DNA of 37,121 nt from Candidatus Angelobacter sp. GTDB taxonomy: Bacteria > Acidobacteriota > Terriglobia > Terriglobales > Acidobacteriaceae. A program made the translations under genes and the position numbers. The stretch covers positions 1 through 37,121 of the forward strand of contig JAOAPH010000217.1 in the NCBI GenBank assembly GCA_025462835.1, written 5' to 3'. The notes under the pieces were generated by a model. The model ran no database searches. It was not told the DNA's origin and was given only the letters and a program-made list of their open reading frames with translations. Shown piece after piece: positions 10,338-19,201 of the stretch. The first letter of the stretch is position 1; each line of letters begins with the position of its first letter.

Positions 10338-10739
10338 ATGAAAAAACAAAAAGGATCTTACCGGGACCTGCAATGGCCCATTCGTCCAAGACGCAAATTT
10401 GGTTGGCCAGTGCACGCAGGGGCTATTGCGCTGGGAGCATCGGGCGCCGCTGCTGACATTTGGTTCGGTCAAAATGGTTGGAGCATTTCAGTAGTACTTG
10501 GAGTGGGGGTTATAGGTTGCGCGATTCTTGTCATGCGACGCTTCTGGCATAGGTTGGCATTTTGGATGACTCTGGTTGCGATGTCAGCCTTCCAAGTCCC
10601 ATTAACAATTCTTGCCCACCGAATGGTAAGCCAGCTTACATACTTATCCATGTTCGCATTTTCGATTGTCGATTTTTTCGTAGTGGCGCTTGTGGTCAAC
10701 TGGGTCTGTCCCGATCAGGAAGATCACCAAAACGCATAA
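10338..10739 (+). CDS. Hypothetical membrane protein (3-4 predicted spans)
   Basis: A 133-residue protein starting at the base after the coaX stop codon (TAG ATG). After a basic N-terminus (MKKQKGSYRDLQWPIRPRRK) there are hydrophobic stretches near 27-45, 48-67 (WSISVVLGVGVIGCAILVM), 74-94 (FWMTLVAMSAFQVPLTILA) and 100-124 (LTYLSMFAFSIVDFFVVALVV), ending in an acidic tail. I do not recognise the family. Codon use is more AT-tolerant than in coaX or birA, which may mark a recent insertion into this operon. The zero-gap junction suggests translational coupling. No function is proposed. Confidence 0.65.
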   Translation: MKKQKGSYRDLQWPIRPRRKFGWPVHAGAIALGASGAAADIWFGQNGWSISVVLGVGVIGCAILVMRRFWHRLAFWMTLVAMSAFQVPLTILAHRMVSQLTYLSMFAFSIVDFFVVALVVNWVCPDQEDHQNA

Positions 10740-10757
10740 ACGATTGGCCGGCCTTCC

Positions 10758-11453
10758 GTGGAAAACTACTTCAACTACTTCACTGAGATCGAGGAGCAGT
10801 ATCAGCGCCGACGCGGTGCCGCGCTGTTGATGTCCACCCTTGATTGGGCGCTGATCGAGACATGGAAGGATACGGGAATTCCGCTGGAGGCGGTGTTGCG
10901 TGGCATCGACTCCGCGTTTGATTCGTATGACAGCAAGCCAGCGCGGGCGAAGACGCGTAAGGTCAATAGCCTTGCTTACTGTTCGCAGGAGGTGCTCGCA
11001 GCCGCTGAAGAGATGAAGGAGGCCGCGACGGGAAGTCCTGCAAAAACAAGTGCTGAAGCACCCGGAATGGAAGCGAGCGCAGTTGCGACGTTCTTGAACA
11101 GGAATGCGGCGACACTGGAGAACGCGGCGCTTTCGCCCGCTGCGAAGGCACTGACAAAGCAATTCGCTGAGTCGCTGAAATCGCTTGCGGCGCAGACATC
11201 TGGCGGAGAATCGCTGAAGTTGGAAGACCTGGAACGGCAACTGACAGTCATGGAAGAAAAATTATTTGCCGCGCTGCTCACCTCCACCTCTGATGCCGAG
11301 CTTCTCGAAGTACGAGCACAAGCAGAACGCGACATCGCCCCCTATCGGAGCAAGATGATCTCCGCACAGATCGAACAGCTTCATCGACAATACGTAAATA
11401 AACGTTTATTGGAACGGGCCAAGCTACCCCGCTTGAGCCTGTTTTACATGTGA
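10758..11453 (+). CDS. Conserved hypothetical helical protein (Acidobacteriota-type)
   Basis: A 231-residue soluble protein of unknown function. The N-terminal 75 residues (ENYFNYFTEIEEQYQRRRG, LLMSTLDWALIETWKDTGIP, LEAVLRGIDSAFD, VNSLAYCSQEVL) look like a conserved helical domain that I recall from other acidobacterial genomes. An Ala/Ser-rich linker follows, then a helical C-terminal region ending RAKLPRLSLFYM. The start is GTG at 10758; an internal ATG would remove the conserved segment. Its stop codon overlaps the start of the rRNA methyltransferase gene by four bases (GTGA), so the two are translationally coupled. A link to RNA modification or translation is only guilt by association. 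Confidence 0.75.
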   Translation: MENYFNYFTEIEEQYQRRRGAALLMSTLDWALIETWKDTGIPLEAVLRGIDSAFDSYDSKPARAKTRKVNSLAYCSQEVLAAAEEMKEAATGSPAKTSAEAPGMEASAVATFLNRNAATLENAALSPAAKALTKQFAESLKSLAAQTSGGESLKLEDLERQLTVMEEKLFAALLTSTSDAELLEVRAQAERDIAPYRSKMISAQIEQLHRQYVNKRLLERAKLPRLSLFYM

Positions 11454-12748
11454 GCAAATTGAAGCTGAAGATTGAAAAACTCGTTTACGGCGGTGATGGA
11501 CTGGCGCGCTTGCCAGCGACGGATGCCTCTGGCAAGGGCAAGACAGTATTCGTTCCTTTTGTGCTCGAGGGCGAAGAGATTTCCGCCCGAATCATCGATG
11601 AGAAATCCGGATTCGCACGCGCGCGAGCTGAAGAGATACTTGTTCCTTCACCGCAGCGGACAGTCCCTGAATGTCCTTACTTCCAGAACTGCGGTGGCTG
11701 CCACTATCAGCACACCAGCTACGAACATCAGCTTGAGATCAAAAAGAACATCCTGTATGAGACGCTGAAACGCACGGCGAAGCTGGATTGGCGACAACCC
11801 ATTCAGTTGCATGCATCGCAGCCGTGGAATTATCGCAACCGGACGCGCATGAAAGTGCGCGCGGCTGACGCGAACAGATTTGAGATGGGCTATTACCGAT
11901 TCGGCTCGCATCAACTTCTGCCGGTGGAACACTGTCCGATCAGTTCTCTGCTGATCAATCGCGCCATCACGTCCGTTTGGGAGTTAGGCAAGCGCGGCAG
12001 CGTTCCGGCAGAAATAAGCGAGATCGAATATTTCGTGAACGCGGAAGACAACGAACTGCTGCTGGAACTGTATGTCTCCGGGCAAGAAGGTACCAAGCTT
12101 GAAAGCTTTGCTGAGGAGCTCAAGGCAGCATTGCCGGAATTTATTGGCGCGGCGGCATTTGCGAGCGCAGATCCGGACAAGATTCTCTGGTCGATGGGCC
12201 AAACCGAGATCATCTATCGCACGAAAACGGATGCCTACCACGTTCGCGCCGGATCGTTCTTCCAGACGAATAGATTCATGGCGGATGAGCTTGTTTCGGC
12301 GGTGACGAAAAACAGATCGGGCGGACTCGCTCTCGATCTGTACGCCGGCACCGGATTGTTCTCATTGCCGCTTGCGCGAGCGTTCAAGCGCGTGATTGCC
12401 GTGGAGTCGTCTCCAGCTTCGTTTGCGGACCTGCGCACGAACGCGCCAGACAATGTCGAAAGCGTTCGCAGCACTACGGAGGACTTCTTGCGCAAGCCCT
12501 CATTGCAGTCCAAGCATCCCGATCTGGTCGTAGTGGATCCACCGCGCGCTGGACTCGGCGACCAAGTCACCCGCAGTCTGGCAAAGGTCGAATCCAAAGC
12601 CATCTGCTACGTCTCCTGTGACCCATCTACTCTCGCCCGCGATTTGCGTGTGCTGATCGAATCGGGATATCGAATCGAATCTATAGATTTGGTTGACCTC
12701 TTCCCGCAAACATTTCATTTAGAGACAATCGTGCAACTTGTGCGATAA
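11450..12748 (+). CDS. rlmD: 23S rRNA (uracil-C5)-methyltransferase, RlmD/RumA type
   Basis: A 432-residue SAM-dependent enzyme that methylates carbon 5 of a uracil in 23S rRNA (U1939 for E. coli RlmD). An N-terminal TRAM domain (about 1-65) precedes the iron-sulfur site: C75, C81, C84 (CPYFQNCGGCHYQ) and C162 (EHCPIS), matching the four-cysteine 4Fe-4S pattern of RumA. The SAM-binding motif is LDLYAGTGLFSLPLA (295-309), then VVDPPRAGLG, and the catalytic cysteine C389 in YVSCDPSTLARDL. The GTG start overlaps the previous gene by four bases. Which exact uracil is modified (RlmD or RlmCD type) cannot be settled from sequence alone. Confidence 0.93.
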   Translation: MSKLKLKIEKLVYGGDGLARLPATDASGKGKTVFVPFVLEGEEISARIIDEKSGFARARAEEILVPSPQRTVPECPYFQNCGGCHYQHTSYEHQLEIKKNILYETLKRTAKLDWRQPIQLHASQPWNYRNRTRMKVRAADANRFEMGYYRFGSHQLLPVEHCPISSLLINRAITSVWELGKRGSVPAEISEIEYFVNAEDNELLLELYVSGQEGTKLESFAEELKAALPEFIGAAAFASADPDKILWSMGQTEIIYRTKTDAYHVRAGSFFQTNRFMADELVSAVTKNRSGGLALDLYAGTGLFSLPLARAFKRVIAVESSPASFADLRTNAPDNVESVRSTTEDFLRKPSLQSKHPDLVVVDPPRAGLGDQVTRSLAKVESKAICYVSCDPSTLARDLRVLIESGYRIESIDLVDLFPQTFHLETIVQLVR

Positions 12749-12814
12749 CATCCCTCTGCGTTTGTTGCGGATCTGGGACGCACGAATCGCTCTGTTCAAT
12801 CTCAAAGGAGAGCA

Positions 12815-13111
12815 ATGCCGTACGCAATCGGTGTGATCCGTTATCGTCGTCCCTTGGAAGAAGTCTTGTCGCATGTCGAGGCTCATCGCGCGTATCTGCG
12901 CGGGCTCAAAGAGCAAGGCATCCTGCTGGTTTCCGGTCCGTTCTCTCCGCGCAATGGTGGCGCACTGCTTTTGAGATTGTCCGAGGGAGATCTGGAAGCG
13001 CAACTCGATCGGATACGTGACCACGACCCCTACGTGAAAGCTGGAATGGCCCAATACGAAATGTTGGTTTGGGAACCCGGCATTGGACGCGAAGCGCTCG
13101 ATAACTTGTAA
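12815..13111 (+). CDS. YciI-like protein
   Basis: A 98-residue protein with the YCII ferredoxin-like alpha/beta fold pattern: YAIGVIRYRRPLEEVLSHVE, AHRAYLRGLKEQGILLVSGPF and the closing DPYVKAGMAQYEMLVWEP. The His in VEAHRAYL and the Asp-Pro of DPYVKAG are the residues usually conserved. YciI family members are small dimeric enzymes or binding proteins, mostly of undefined function. ATG start with AAAGGAG seven bases upstream. It lies 66 bases after rlmD and 24 before comEC. Confidence 0.85.
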   Translation: MPYAIGVIRYRRPLEEVLSHVEAHRAYLRGLKEQGILLVSGPFSPRNGGALLLRLSEGDLEAQLDRIRDHDPYVKAGMAQYEMLVWEPGIGREALDNL

Positions 13112-13135
13112 GCGGTAACCGATTGCTCCGCACCC

Positions 13136-15907
13136 GTGGAGCCCCAGCGTAATCCCGAAGCGACTGACCTGCCTCGCTCCAGCGACCAGCCTGTTTTTTA
13201 TGCAGTGGTCGCCTACTCGCTCGGCATTGTTTGGGGGACCTACGCCATTTCCCCAATGTCGTGGTGGCTGGTGGCATTGGCGCTTCTATTCGCGTATGCA
13301 GTGTATTCGATGCGAGATCGGGTCCGAATCTCATTTCTCGCTGGACTGGCATCGCTGCTGCTGCTCGGGGCCATGCAAGTACAACTTGAGCAGCAGACCG
13401 ACGGCAGTACTCCAGACCTCTCGCATCTCGCGAATGGCGAACAAGTCACAATCACCGGACACGTCGTCCGCAGCGGATTGCTGCGCACTTCAGGAAGCTT
13501 TGCCTTCCGAGCCGGCGGCTCGCAGCAGGAGCGGCGGCAGACCATTGACCTTGAAACCGAGCAGATCGCCTACTCAACAGAAACAGGTGAAGAGCGCGTA
13601 CCGATTGCGATCGGCATCCGCGTAAATGTTCACTCGAAGATCGCCGGTGATTCTGACGAAGATGCATCGCCGGAATTGGCAAGCAACGATCCTCACTCCG
13701 CCATCCCTGTCTTCCTCTATGGGGAACGCATTCAATTCGCGGCAAAATTGCGCGAACCCCGCAATTACGGAAATCCCGGCGCGATGGATTACCGCGGATA
13801 CCTGCATGACAACGGCATCGCCGCGCTCGCATCCGTCCGCGCCGACCGCGTGGAAAAGCTTCCAGGGTTTTCCGGCTCCAAGCTCGGGCTCTGGCGCAGT
13901 CGCATGCGACGCAGCCTGGTCGACCACATGCTTGGATTATCTCGAATGGCATTTCCAGGCAGCACCAGAGCAGGCAAGCTGTTTTCGATGAACGAGGAAG
14001 AGGCCGGCGTGTTGGCGGCGATGATCATCGGCGAACAATCATTGCTTCAGCGTGACACGCGCACCGACTTTCAGCGCACGGGCACATATCACATCCTGGT
14101 GGTATCAGGGATGAACGTGGGAATACTCGCCTTCGTGATCTTCTGGCTGGCAAAACGCTTTCGCGCCAGCGAGGCGGTGACAACCGCTGTGACGATCATC
14201 CTTTCATTGTTCTACGCATACATGACCGATCTCGGGTCGCCGATCGTGCGCGCGGCTCTGATGCTGTCACTTTATCTGACCGCGCGGCTGCTCTATCGCG
14301 AAAAGTTTTCGTTGAACTCGATCGGCACAGCAGCTCTGCTGATGCTGCTCGCTTCTCCACATACCCTGTTTGAAGCGAGCTTCCAGCTTACGTTCTTAAG
14401 CGTCGTCATCCTCGGCGGGATCGTGCAGCCGCTACTGGAACGAACTTCCGCGCCCTATCAGCAAGCGACGTCGGTCATCGGCCTCACCGGATATGATGCG
14501 ACGCTCCCACCGCAGCTGGCGCAATTTCGACTCGACCTGCGGATGATCAGCGCTCGCGTCGCGCGGCTCTATTCATTCGCGTGGATGAGATTCTTCTTGC
14601 CTCGCCGATTCGATCCGGAGTTGTTGCGATTGCGCTTCTCAACATGGTTGGTGGTGGGCTGTGTGCGGATTGCGATCGCCATCTTCAATCTCATCACCGT
14701 ATCCACCATCATCCAAGTCGCACTGGCGCTGCCCATGGTGATTTATTTCCACCGCTTGGCCATGCTGGGATTGCCGAGCAACATGGTTGTTGTCCCACTG
14801 ACGGCGATACTGATGCCGATTGGAATTGTTGCAACACTCTTGAGCTACGTTTCCCAACACATTGCGGCACTTCCCATCGCGCTCACAGCTCTCACACTTC
14901 ACGGAATCACGGGAACTGTGCGACATCTGGGAGGCGTCCGGTTCGCCGACGTTCGCATCGCCATGCCCTCAGCAACCGTCTCGCTGATTGCAGCGGCGGC
15001 CTTCGTGTTCGCAATGCTTACCTCGCGAAGCAAACGGGGGGCATTCACTACAGCAGGAATCGTCGGCCTCTTCCTTGCCGCGTGGCTGCTGGTGATTCCA
15101 TCCGCCCCGAGCTTGCGGCCCGGTGTTGCCGAGCTCACTGCGATCGACGTCGGTCAAGGAGATTCGATCCTTGTCGTCACTCCCGACGGAAGAACGCTCC
15201 TGATCGACGGTGGCGGCCCCGTTGGCGGTGCGCATTCGGATTCGTTCGACATCGGGGAAGACGTGGTCTCCCCATATCTTTGGTCGCGCGGCATAAGCCG
15301 GCTGGATGCGATCGCACTGACGCACGGACACTCTGACCATCTCAGCGGACTGTTCAGCGTGATGGCCAACTTCAAGCCAAAAGAACTGTGGGTAGGAGTG
15401 AACCCGCCGACGGCTTCCTATCGCGAGCTCCTTCGACAGGCCGGAGAACAAGGCGTCGCAGTAGTCCATCGCACCGCTCCGGATCAATTTGATTTCGGTC
15501 AGTTGCACGTCAATGTCCTCGCGCCGGAGGCAGATTATGTTCCTTTGCGTGAAGCCAAGAATGACGATTCGCTGGCCATGGAAATCAGCTACGGAGACAC
15601 TTCTGCCCTGCTTGAGGGCGATGCTGAGAAAAAAGTTGAGCGAAAGATCGCAGCGCATGCCCACCATTCTGACCTGCTGAAAGTGGGCCATCATGGCAGC
15701 GCTACTTCGACGACTCCGGAGCTGCTGGATGCGGTGCATCCTCAGTTCGCGGTGATCTCGGTGGGATATCGCAGTATTTACGGACACCCGAAGCCGATAG
15801 TCCTCGCCCGGCTGATGGCAGCGCGCGCACGGACTTTCCGCACCGACCTTCAAGGGGCAGTCACGTTCTACATGGACGGAAAAAAAGTAAGCCCCAAGAT
15901 GGAATGA
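13136..15907 (+). CDS. comEC: ComEC/Rec2-family DNA uptake channel with metallo-beta-lactamase domain
   Basis: A 923-residue polytopic inner-membrane protein. It has N-terminal spans and an OB-like DUF4131 region (about 20-260). The competence domain (about 290-640) contains the signature GEQSLLQRDTRTDFQRTGTYHILVVSGMNVG and many hydrophobic helices. The C-terminal metallo-beta-lactamase domain (about 665-923) has IDVGQGDSILVVTPDGRTLL, IDGGGP, THGHSDH at 729-735, LLEGDAEKKVER and LLKVGHHGSATST. ComEC translocates single-stranded DNA in natural transformation and the soluble domain is thought to be the nuclease. Here that domain keeps a complete HxHxDH metal site. The start is GTG at 13136. No other competence genes are in the window. 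It ends nine bases from the convergent DUF2007 gene. Confidence 0.95.
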   Translation: MEPQRNPEATDLPRSSDQPVFYAVVAYSLGIVWGTYAISPMSWWLVALALLFAYAVYSMRDRVRISFLAGLASLLLLGAMQVQLEQQTDGSTPDLSHLANGEQVTITGHVVRSGLLRTSGSFAFRAGGSQQERRQTIDLETEQIAYSTETGEERVPIAIGIRVNVHSKIAGDSDEDASPELASNDPHSAIPVFLYGERIQFAAKLREPRNYGNPGAMDYRGYLHDNGIAALASVRADRVEKLPGFSGSKLGLWRSRMRRSLVDHMLGLSRMAFPGSTRAGKLFSMNEEEAGVLAAMIIGEQSLLQRDTRTDFQRTGTYHILVVSGMNVGILAFVIFWLAKRFRASEAVTTAVTIILSLFYAYMTDLGSPIVRAALMLSLYLTARLLYREKFSLNSIGTAALLMLLASPHTLFEASFQLTFLSVVILGGIVQPLLERTSAPYQQATSVIGLTGYDATLPPQLAQFRLDLRMISARVARLYSFAWMRFFLPRRFDPELLRLRFSTWLVVGCVRIAIAIFNLITVSTIIQVALALPMVIYFHRLAMLGLPSNMVVVPLTAILMPIGIVATLLSYVSQHIAALPIALTALTLHGITGTVRHLGGVRFADVRIAMPSATVSLIAAAAFVFAMLTSRSKRGAFTTAGIVGLFLAAWLLVIPSAPSLRPGVAELTAIDVGQGDSILVVTPDGRTLLIDGGGPVGGAHSDSFDIGEDVVSPYLWSRGISRLDAIALTHGHSDHLSGLFSVMANFKPKELWVGVNPPTASYRELLRQAGEQGVAVVHRTAPDQFDFGQLHVNVLAPEADYVPLREAKNDDSLAMEISYGDTSALLEGDAEKKVERKIAAHAHHSDLLKVGHHGSATSTTPELLDAVHPQFAVISVGYRSIYGHPKPIVLARLMAARARTFRTDLQGAVTFYMDGKKVSPKME

Positions 15908-15916
15908 GCCAGAAGA

Positions 15917-16222
15917 CTAAGCGGCAGGGTCTTTGTCCGATTGGTCGCATTTGTCTTGCTCAACCATCTCGGCTTCATTACCGGAGCAATAGTCCTCGAT
16001 CAGCAGGCGAGCTTGATCGGCAAATTCTTCCGCAGTCCGAACCAGTATCACGCCCACCCCCGGTAGCACGTCCAGTGGGCCTGCCTCGGCGGTGATCAGT
16101 GACTCGATTCCGGCTGCGTCGAGCAAGCCTTTCACAACGAGTGCTTCCGGCTCCTTCACAGTTTCGAAAACCGTTGCCAACTCCCGATGATCATCAGAAT
16201 CAGTGATTGCTTGTGTTGCCAT
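15917..16222 (-). CDS. DUF2007-type putative signal-transducing protein
   Basis: A 101-residue protein whose core (about 12-82) matches the DUF2007 pattern: ATVFETVKEPEALVVKGLLDAAGIES, LITAEAG, and VILVRTAEEFADQARLLIEDY. The fold resembles a PII-like ferredoxin fold, and the biochemical role is unknown. The C-terminus is acidic and polar. The ATG at 16222 has GGAGG six bases upstream, a strong Shine-Dalgarno sequence. It lies 61 bases after the DUF3108 gene, at the end of the minus-strand envelope operon, and may be its last member. Confidence 0.82.
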   Translation of the reverse strand: MATQAITDSDDHRELATVFETVKEPEALVVKGLLDAAGIESLITAEAGPLDVLPGVGVILVRTAEEFADQARLLIEDYCSGNEAEMVEQDKCDQSDKDPAA

Positions 16223-16283
16223 AGAGGCCTCCGCTTTTTACAGATTACACCCGTGGAGTTGGATGCGTTTTTCGGGTTGCAAT

Positions 16284-17093
16284 TCAGCGCTGAGGCGAGT
16301 TTTCGATCTTCTGCAGATGAAAGACAAGCGTTCCCCAGAAGAGGCGGGCCTTCATCTGCACGGGCGTGTGCGCGGCATCGTCGGTGTACCAGATCCAGAT
16401 CTGGCCGCGGTTCTTGAGGGGGCCGTTTTCGGCAGCGGCAACTATGCGGACCGTCTTGAATGTCCCGGCGGGAGTCTTTACATCTTCCCGCGCTTCGACG
16501 GTGACTTTCACGTCGACCGTTTTCCCGCCGTCATTCATCGGAAACCGGTGAACACCGTTGGCAACCAGTGGCAATGAGGAAATGTAATAGGCGGAGGAGA
16601 CCACATCCACCACGCATCCGGGCGTGTCATTTTCCACTTTTTTGCTTTGACTGGTTTTCAGATTCTTTTCGGAGAGCACGCTCTTTCGGCGAGCCTGATC
16701 AAAGGTGATGTTCGTCTCCAGCCGGCGGAAGCCCTCTTCGGTGTGCTTGCTCAGGGTGAGCGAGCAGTAAGTCTTGGGATCGACAAACGATTCGAACCGG
16801 TCCTGCACGTGATAGAGCAAAGCCACAAAACCTAATGCGTCCGCGGTGGCCACAATGCGCTGCTCGCGACCTGCGCGCTCCATCCGCAGTGTCGCCGTGC
16901 CGGCATTGAACAACCGCCAGTCCACGCCATAGACCAGCGTTTGCCCGTCGGGAAATTTGTAGGCGGCATTGGGAGCGGTCACTTGCGAACCGGCGCCGAT
17001 CGTCGATGTAGTGGTCTGCGGGCTCTGGGCGAAACCGCAGCAGGCCGCACACAGCAATGCGGCGAGAAAATATTTTTTGTTTGAGGTCAGCAA
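16284..17093 (-). CDS. Secreted DUF3108 protein
   Basis: A 269-residue protein with a signal peptide (MLTSNKKYFLAALLCAACCGFAQ) and the DUF3108 beta-rich domain: FPDGQTLVYGVDWRLFNAGTATLRM, then FESFVDPKTYCSLTLSKHTEEG, FPMNDGGKTVDVKVTV and IWIWYTDDAAHTPVQMKARLFWGTLVFHL. It is predicted periplasmic or outer-membrane associated, with no catalytic role known to me. The start is TTG at 17093, one base after the stop codon of the ICMT-like gene. No ATG or GTG precedes the signal peptide, so translation is probably coupled. Its place at the end of the Kdo/heptose operon suggests a role in envelope assembly, which is inference. Confidence 0.87.
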   Translation of the reverse strand: MLTSNKKYFLAALLCAACCGFAQSPQTTTSTIGAGSQVTAPNAAYKFPDGQTLVYGVDWRLFNAGTATLRMERAGREQRIVATADALGFVALLYHVQDRFESFVDPKTYCSLTLSKHTEEGFRRLETNITFDQARRKSVLSEKNLKTSQSKKVENDTPGCVVDVVSSAYYISSLPLVANGVHRFPMNDGGKTVDVKVTVEAREDVKTPAGTFKTVRIVAAAENGPLKNRGQIWIWYTDDAAHTPVQMKARLFWGTLVFHLQKIENSPQR

Positions 17094-17094
17094 A

Positions 17095-17685
17095 TTAAAC
17101 GGCGCCCCTGGTCTTTGCGGAAGTCCAAACCAGTTTCAGGACGAGAGCCAGCATCATCAATAATGAGCCTACCACAGCGTTGTACTCGCGATGCTTCAGA
17201 TAAAGCTGCCGCGAGAAACTGGTCGCAGTAGAGCCACTGGCGGCACGCAATCGGGGGAACAGTCGCGGAACATTGTGGGCATATTCATCGAAATTGCCGA
17301 ATGCACCGCGTAGAAAAACTTCTTCTGACTTGATCACCGGAAGATAAATCGCCAGGAACAGGACGATGATCGCCACTGCCACCCAAAGACTTTCAGAAGC
17401 GACACCGAATCCCAATGCGATGATGATCGACCCCAAATACAGCGGGTTCCGCGTGTACGCGTACGGCCCGGTCGTAGTCAACTCAGCGTTTTTCCGGACA
17501 TGTCCCGCGGCGATTGCGCGCAGCCAAACTCCGGGCGCGGCGATCAGGCAGCCCGCGGCGATCGATGTCCACGTCGGTTTCGCCAGCCAGAGATATAGCG
17601 CAGCAAAAACAAATCCCAGCGGGACACGGATGCGCCGGGCGATGCGGCTCCACGTCCATGCGGTTTTTTGCGCGGCATCATTCAT
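17095..17685 (-). CDS. ICMT/PEMT-like membrane methyltransferase
   Basis: A 196-residue membrane protein of the isoprenylcysteine carboxyl methyltransferase-like family. The SAM-binding signature is visible: ELTTTGPYAYTRNPLYLGSI around 70-87, followed by a hydrophobic hairpin, and EEVFLRGAFGNFDEYAHNVPRLFPR (about 120-145), with the Glu-Glu and Arg-Phe-type residues of the family. Hydrophobic segments occur at 20-35, 40-58, 84-115 and 168-187. The substrate is unknown; bacterial homologues methylate lipids or small molecules. It begins three bases after the waaC stop codon and ends one base before the DUF3108 start, so it belongs to the lipopolysaccharide operon. A lipid or core-sugar methylation role is a guess. 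Confidence 0.85.
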   Translation of the reverse strand: MNDAAQKTAWTWSRIARRIRVPLGFVFAALYLWLAKPTWTSIAAGCLIAAPGVWLRAIAAGHVRKNAELTTTGPYAYTRNPLYLGSIIIALGFGVASESLWVAVAIIVLFLAIYLPVIKSEEVFLRGAFGNFDEYAHNVPRLFPRLRAASGSTATSFSRQLYLKHREYNAVVGSLLMMLALVLKLVWTSAKTRGAV

Positions 17686-17688
17686 AGG

Positions 17689-18726
17689 TCATTTGTTTAG
17701 CAGTGTACGCGCAGCGGCGACCACTTCGGCAGTAGTGATGCTCATCAGGCCTTCATGCTGGCGGTCGTGATGCGAGTAGCTGGTCTCACTCGATTCATGC
17801 CGGAGGACAATATTGGGCGAAAAGTAAGGGCCATTGCGCTCCGGGTTAGTAGGCCCGAAGATCGCCACCACCGGCACTCCAAGGATATTGGCGAGATGCA
17901 TCGGTCCAGTGTCGCCACCGATAAAGAGGGCCGCACGCCGGGTGAGTGCGATCAATTGTCCGATCGATCCGGAGACGCGTCGCGTCGAACCATTGCAGGT
18001 CGATTCCACTTTTGCTGCCAGATCATTTTCGTTTGGCCCAATGTTCAATATGCTGGCGACCCCGTCTCTCGCAAGCTCGCGCGCAACTTCGCCGAATCGC
18101 TCCGGCGGCCATTCCTTCGCGCCCCAACCGGCGCCGGGGCTTAGGATCGCAAATCTTGCAGACGAGAGCTTCTGGACCTCGGCATCGCACCAAGCCTCCG
18201 CTAGCGGATCATGCGGCAACATCTCCTGCTGTCGCTGCGGGAATGGCAGCGACGTAAGGCTGACATTCTGCTCGATGATGTGGGCGCCCTGCGCCTTGAT
18301 CTTCTGTTTGTAGAGATAACGGGCGGGACGCTCACGAGGTGAATCAAATCCAACGATGCGGGGCGCCGCCGAAAATCGCGCAATCACTACCGAGCGGATT
18401 GCGCCTTGTACGTCTATGACCGCCGTGTACTCACGTTCACGAATGCTACGACGTAGCGCGGAGATTTCACTCCGAGTGCGCGTCGCAAGCAGATGATCGC
18501 GCCATGACCTTGTATTCACTGTATGAATCGTATTTACTAATGGCTTCTGCGGATTGCGCGGCGCGTCCAGCGATGTCCCACGCGCACAAAGCAATTCCTG
18601 CCAGCGCTCTTCAAGGACCCAGTCAATGATCGAATCGGGATACGCCTGTTGCAGCGCGGCGGCAACAGGAAGGCTGTTGACGATGTCGCCCATCGCGCTG
18701 AGGCGAACGATTAAGATTCTTTCCAT
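17689..18726 (-). CDS. waaC: Lipopolysaccharide heptosyltransferase I
   Basis: Glycosyltransferase family 9 enzyme, 345 residues, that adds the first L-glycero-D-manno-heptose to Kdo of the inner core using ADP-heptose. The N-terminus [20 protein letters not shown] is the GT9 acceptor-side signature, with [10 protein letters not shown] after it. The C-terminal donor-binding half has [20 protein letters not shown] and [21 protein letters not shown] followed by [13 protein letters not shown]. The ATG at 18726 lies inside the end of the heptose adenylyltransferase gene (16-base overlap). Peripheral inner-membrane enzyme. The donor pathway is encoded immediately upstream. Confidence 0.94.
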   Translation of the reverse strand: MERILIVRLSAMGDIVNSLPVAAALQQAYPDSIIDWVLEERWQELLCARGTSLDAPRNPQKPLVNTIHTVNTRSWRDHLLATRTRSEISALRRSIREREYTAVIDVQGAIRSVVIARFSAAPRIVGFDSPRERPARYLYKQKIKAQGAHIIEQNVSLTSLPFPQRQQEMLPHDPLAEAWCDAEVQKLSSARFAILSPGAGWGAKEWPPERFGEVARELARDGVASILNIGPNENDLAAKVESTCNGSTRRVSGSIGQLIALTRRAALFIGGDTGPMHLANILGVPVVAIFGPTNPERNGPYFSPNIVLRHESSETSYSHHDRQHEGLMSITTAEVVAAARTLLNK

Positions 18727-19190
18727 TTACGGAGCAATTCGGTGGAGGAGTGGTCCTTCGGGTCCCCGACAATCGCCACGCGCCCGCCGTATTCCATCAC
18801 GACAGCGCGCTCAGGAACGGATTCTGCGGTGTAGTCGGTGCCCTTGGCATGCACGTCAGGACGAATCTCGCGGATCAACTGCGTGGCGTCGGGCTCGGGA
18901 AAAATGACAACCGCATCGACATCGGCCAGCGCCGCAATGATCTCCGCACGCTCGGACTCGGGAATGCGCGGACGCCCATTGCCCTTCAACGCGCGCACAG
19001 TTGCATCCGCATTGATGCCGACAATTAATTTCCCGCCTAATTCTTTTGCCGCATGGAAATAGCGAATGTGTCCCACGTGCAGCACGTCAAAGCAGCCATT
19101 CGCAAGAACGATGGACTCGCCTGCCTTACGCCACTCGGCTACTCGCTGGCGTAGGAGATCGCGGTTCACGATTTTTGCTGCATCAGACAA
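18711..19190 (-). CDS. rfaE2: D-glycero-beta-D-manno-heptose 1-phosphate adenylyltransferase (stand-alone)
   Basis: Nucleotidyltransferase of the HldE C-domain type that forms ADP-D-glycero-beta-D-manno-heptose from heptose 1-phosphate and ATP. The HxGH motif is HVGH in [18 protein letters not shown]. Also seen are [50 protein letters not shown] and the closing [16 protein letters not shown]. The gene is separate from its kinase partner, whereas E. coli has a fused HldE. The start is uncertain: TTG at 19190 begins just after the kinase stop codon and gives 159 residues; GTG at 19169 and a longer form from 19283 that overlaps the kinase are alternatives. No clear ribosome binding site decides it. 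Confidence 0.9.
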   Translation of the reverse strand: MSDAAKIVNRDLLRQRVAEWRKAGESIVLANGCFDVLHVGHIRYFHAAKELGGKLIVGINADATVRALKGNGRPRIPESERAEIIAALADVDAVVIFPEPDATQLIREIRPDVHAKGTDYTAESVPERAVVMEYGGRVAIVGDPKDHSSTELLRKWKES

Positions 19191-19201
19191 TGAATTGGTA
19201 G

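Noticed and set aside
14969-15853. Minus-strand frame of 294 residues inside comEC
   Set aside because: Shadow of the metallo-beta-lactamase domain of comEC.
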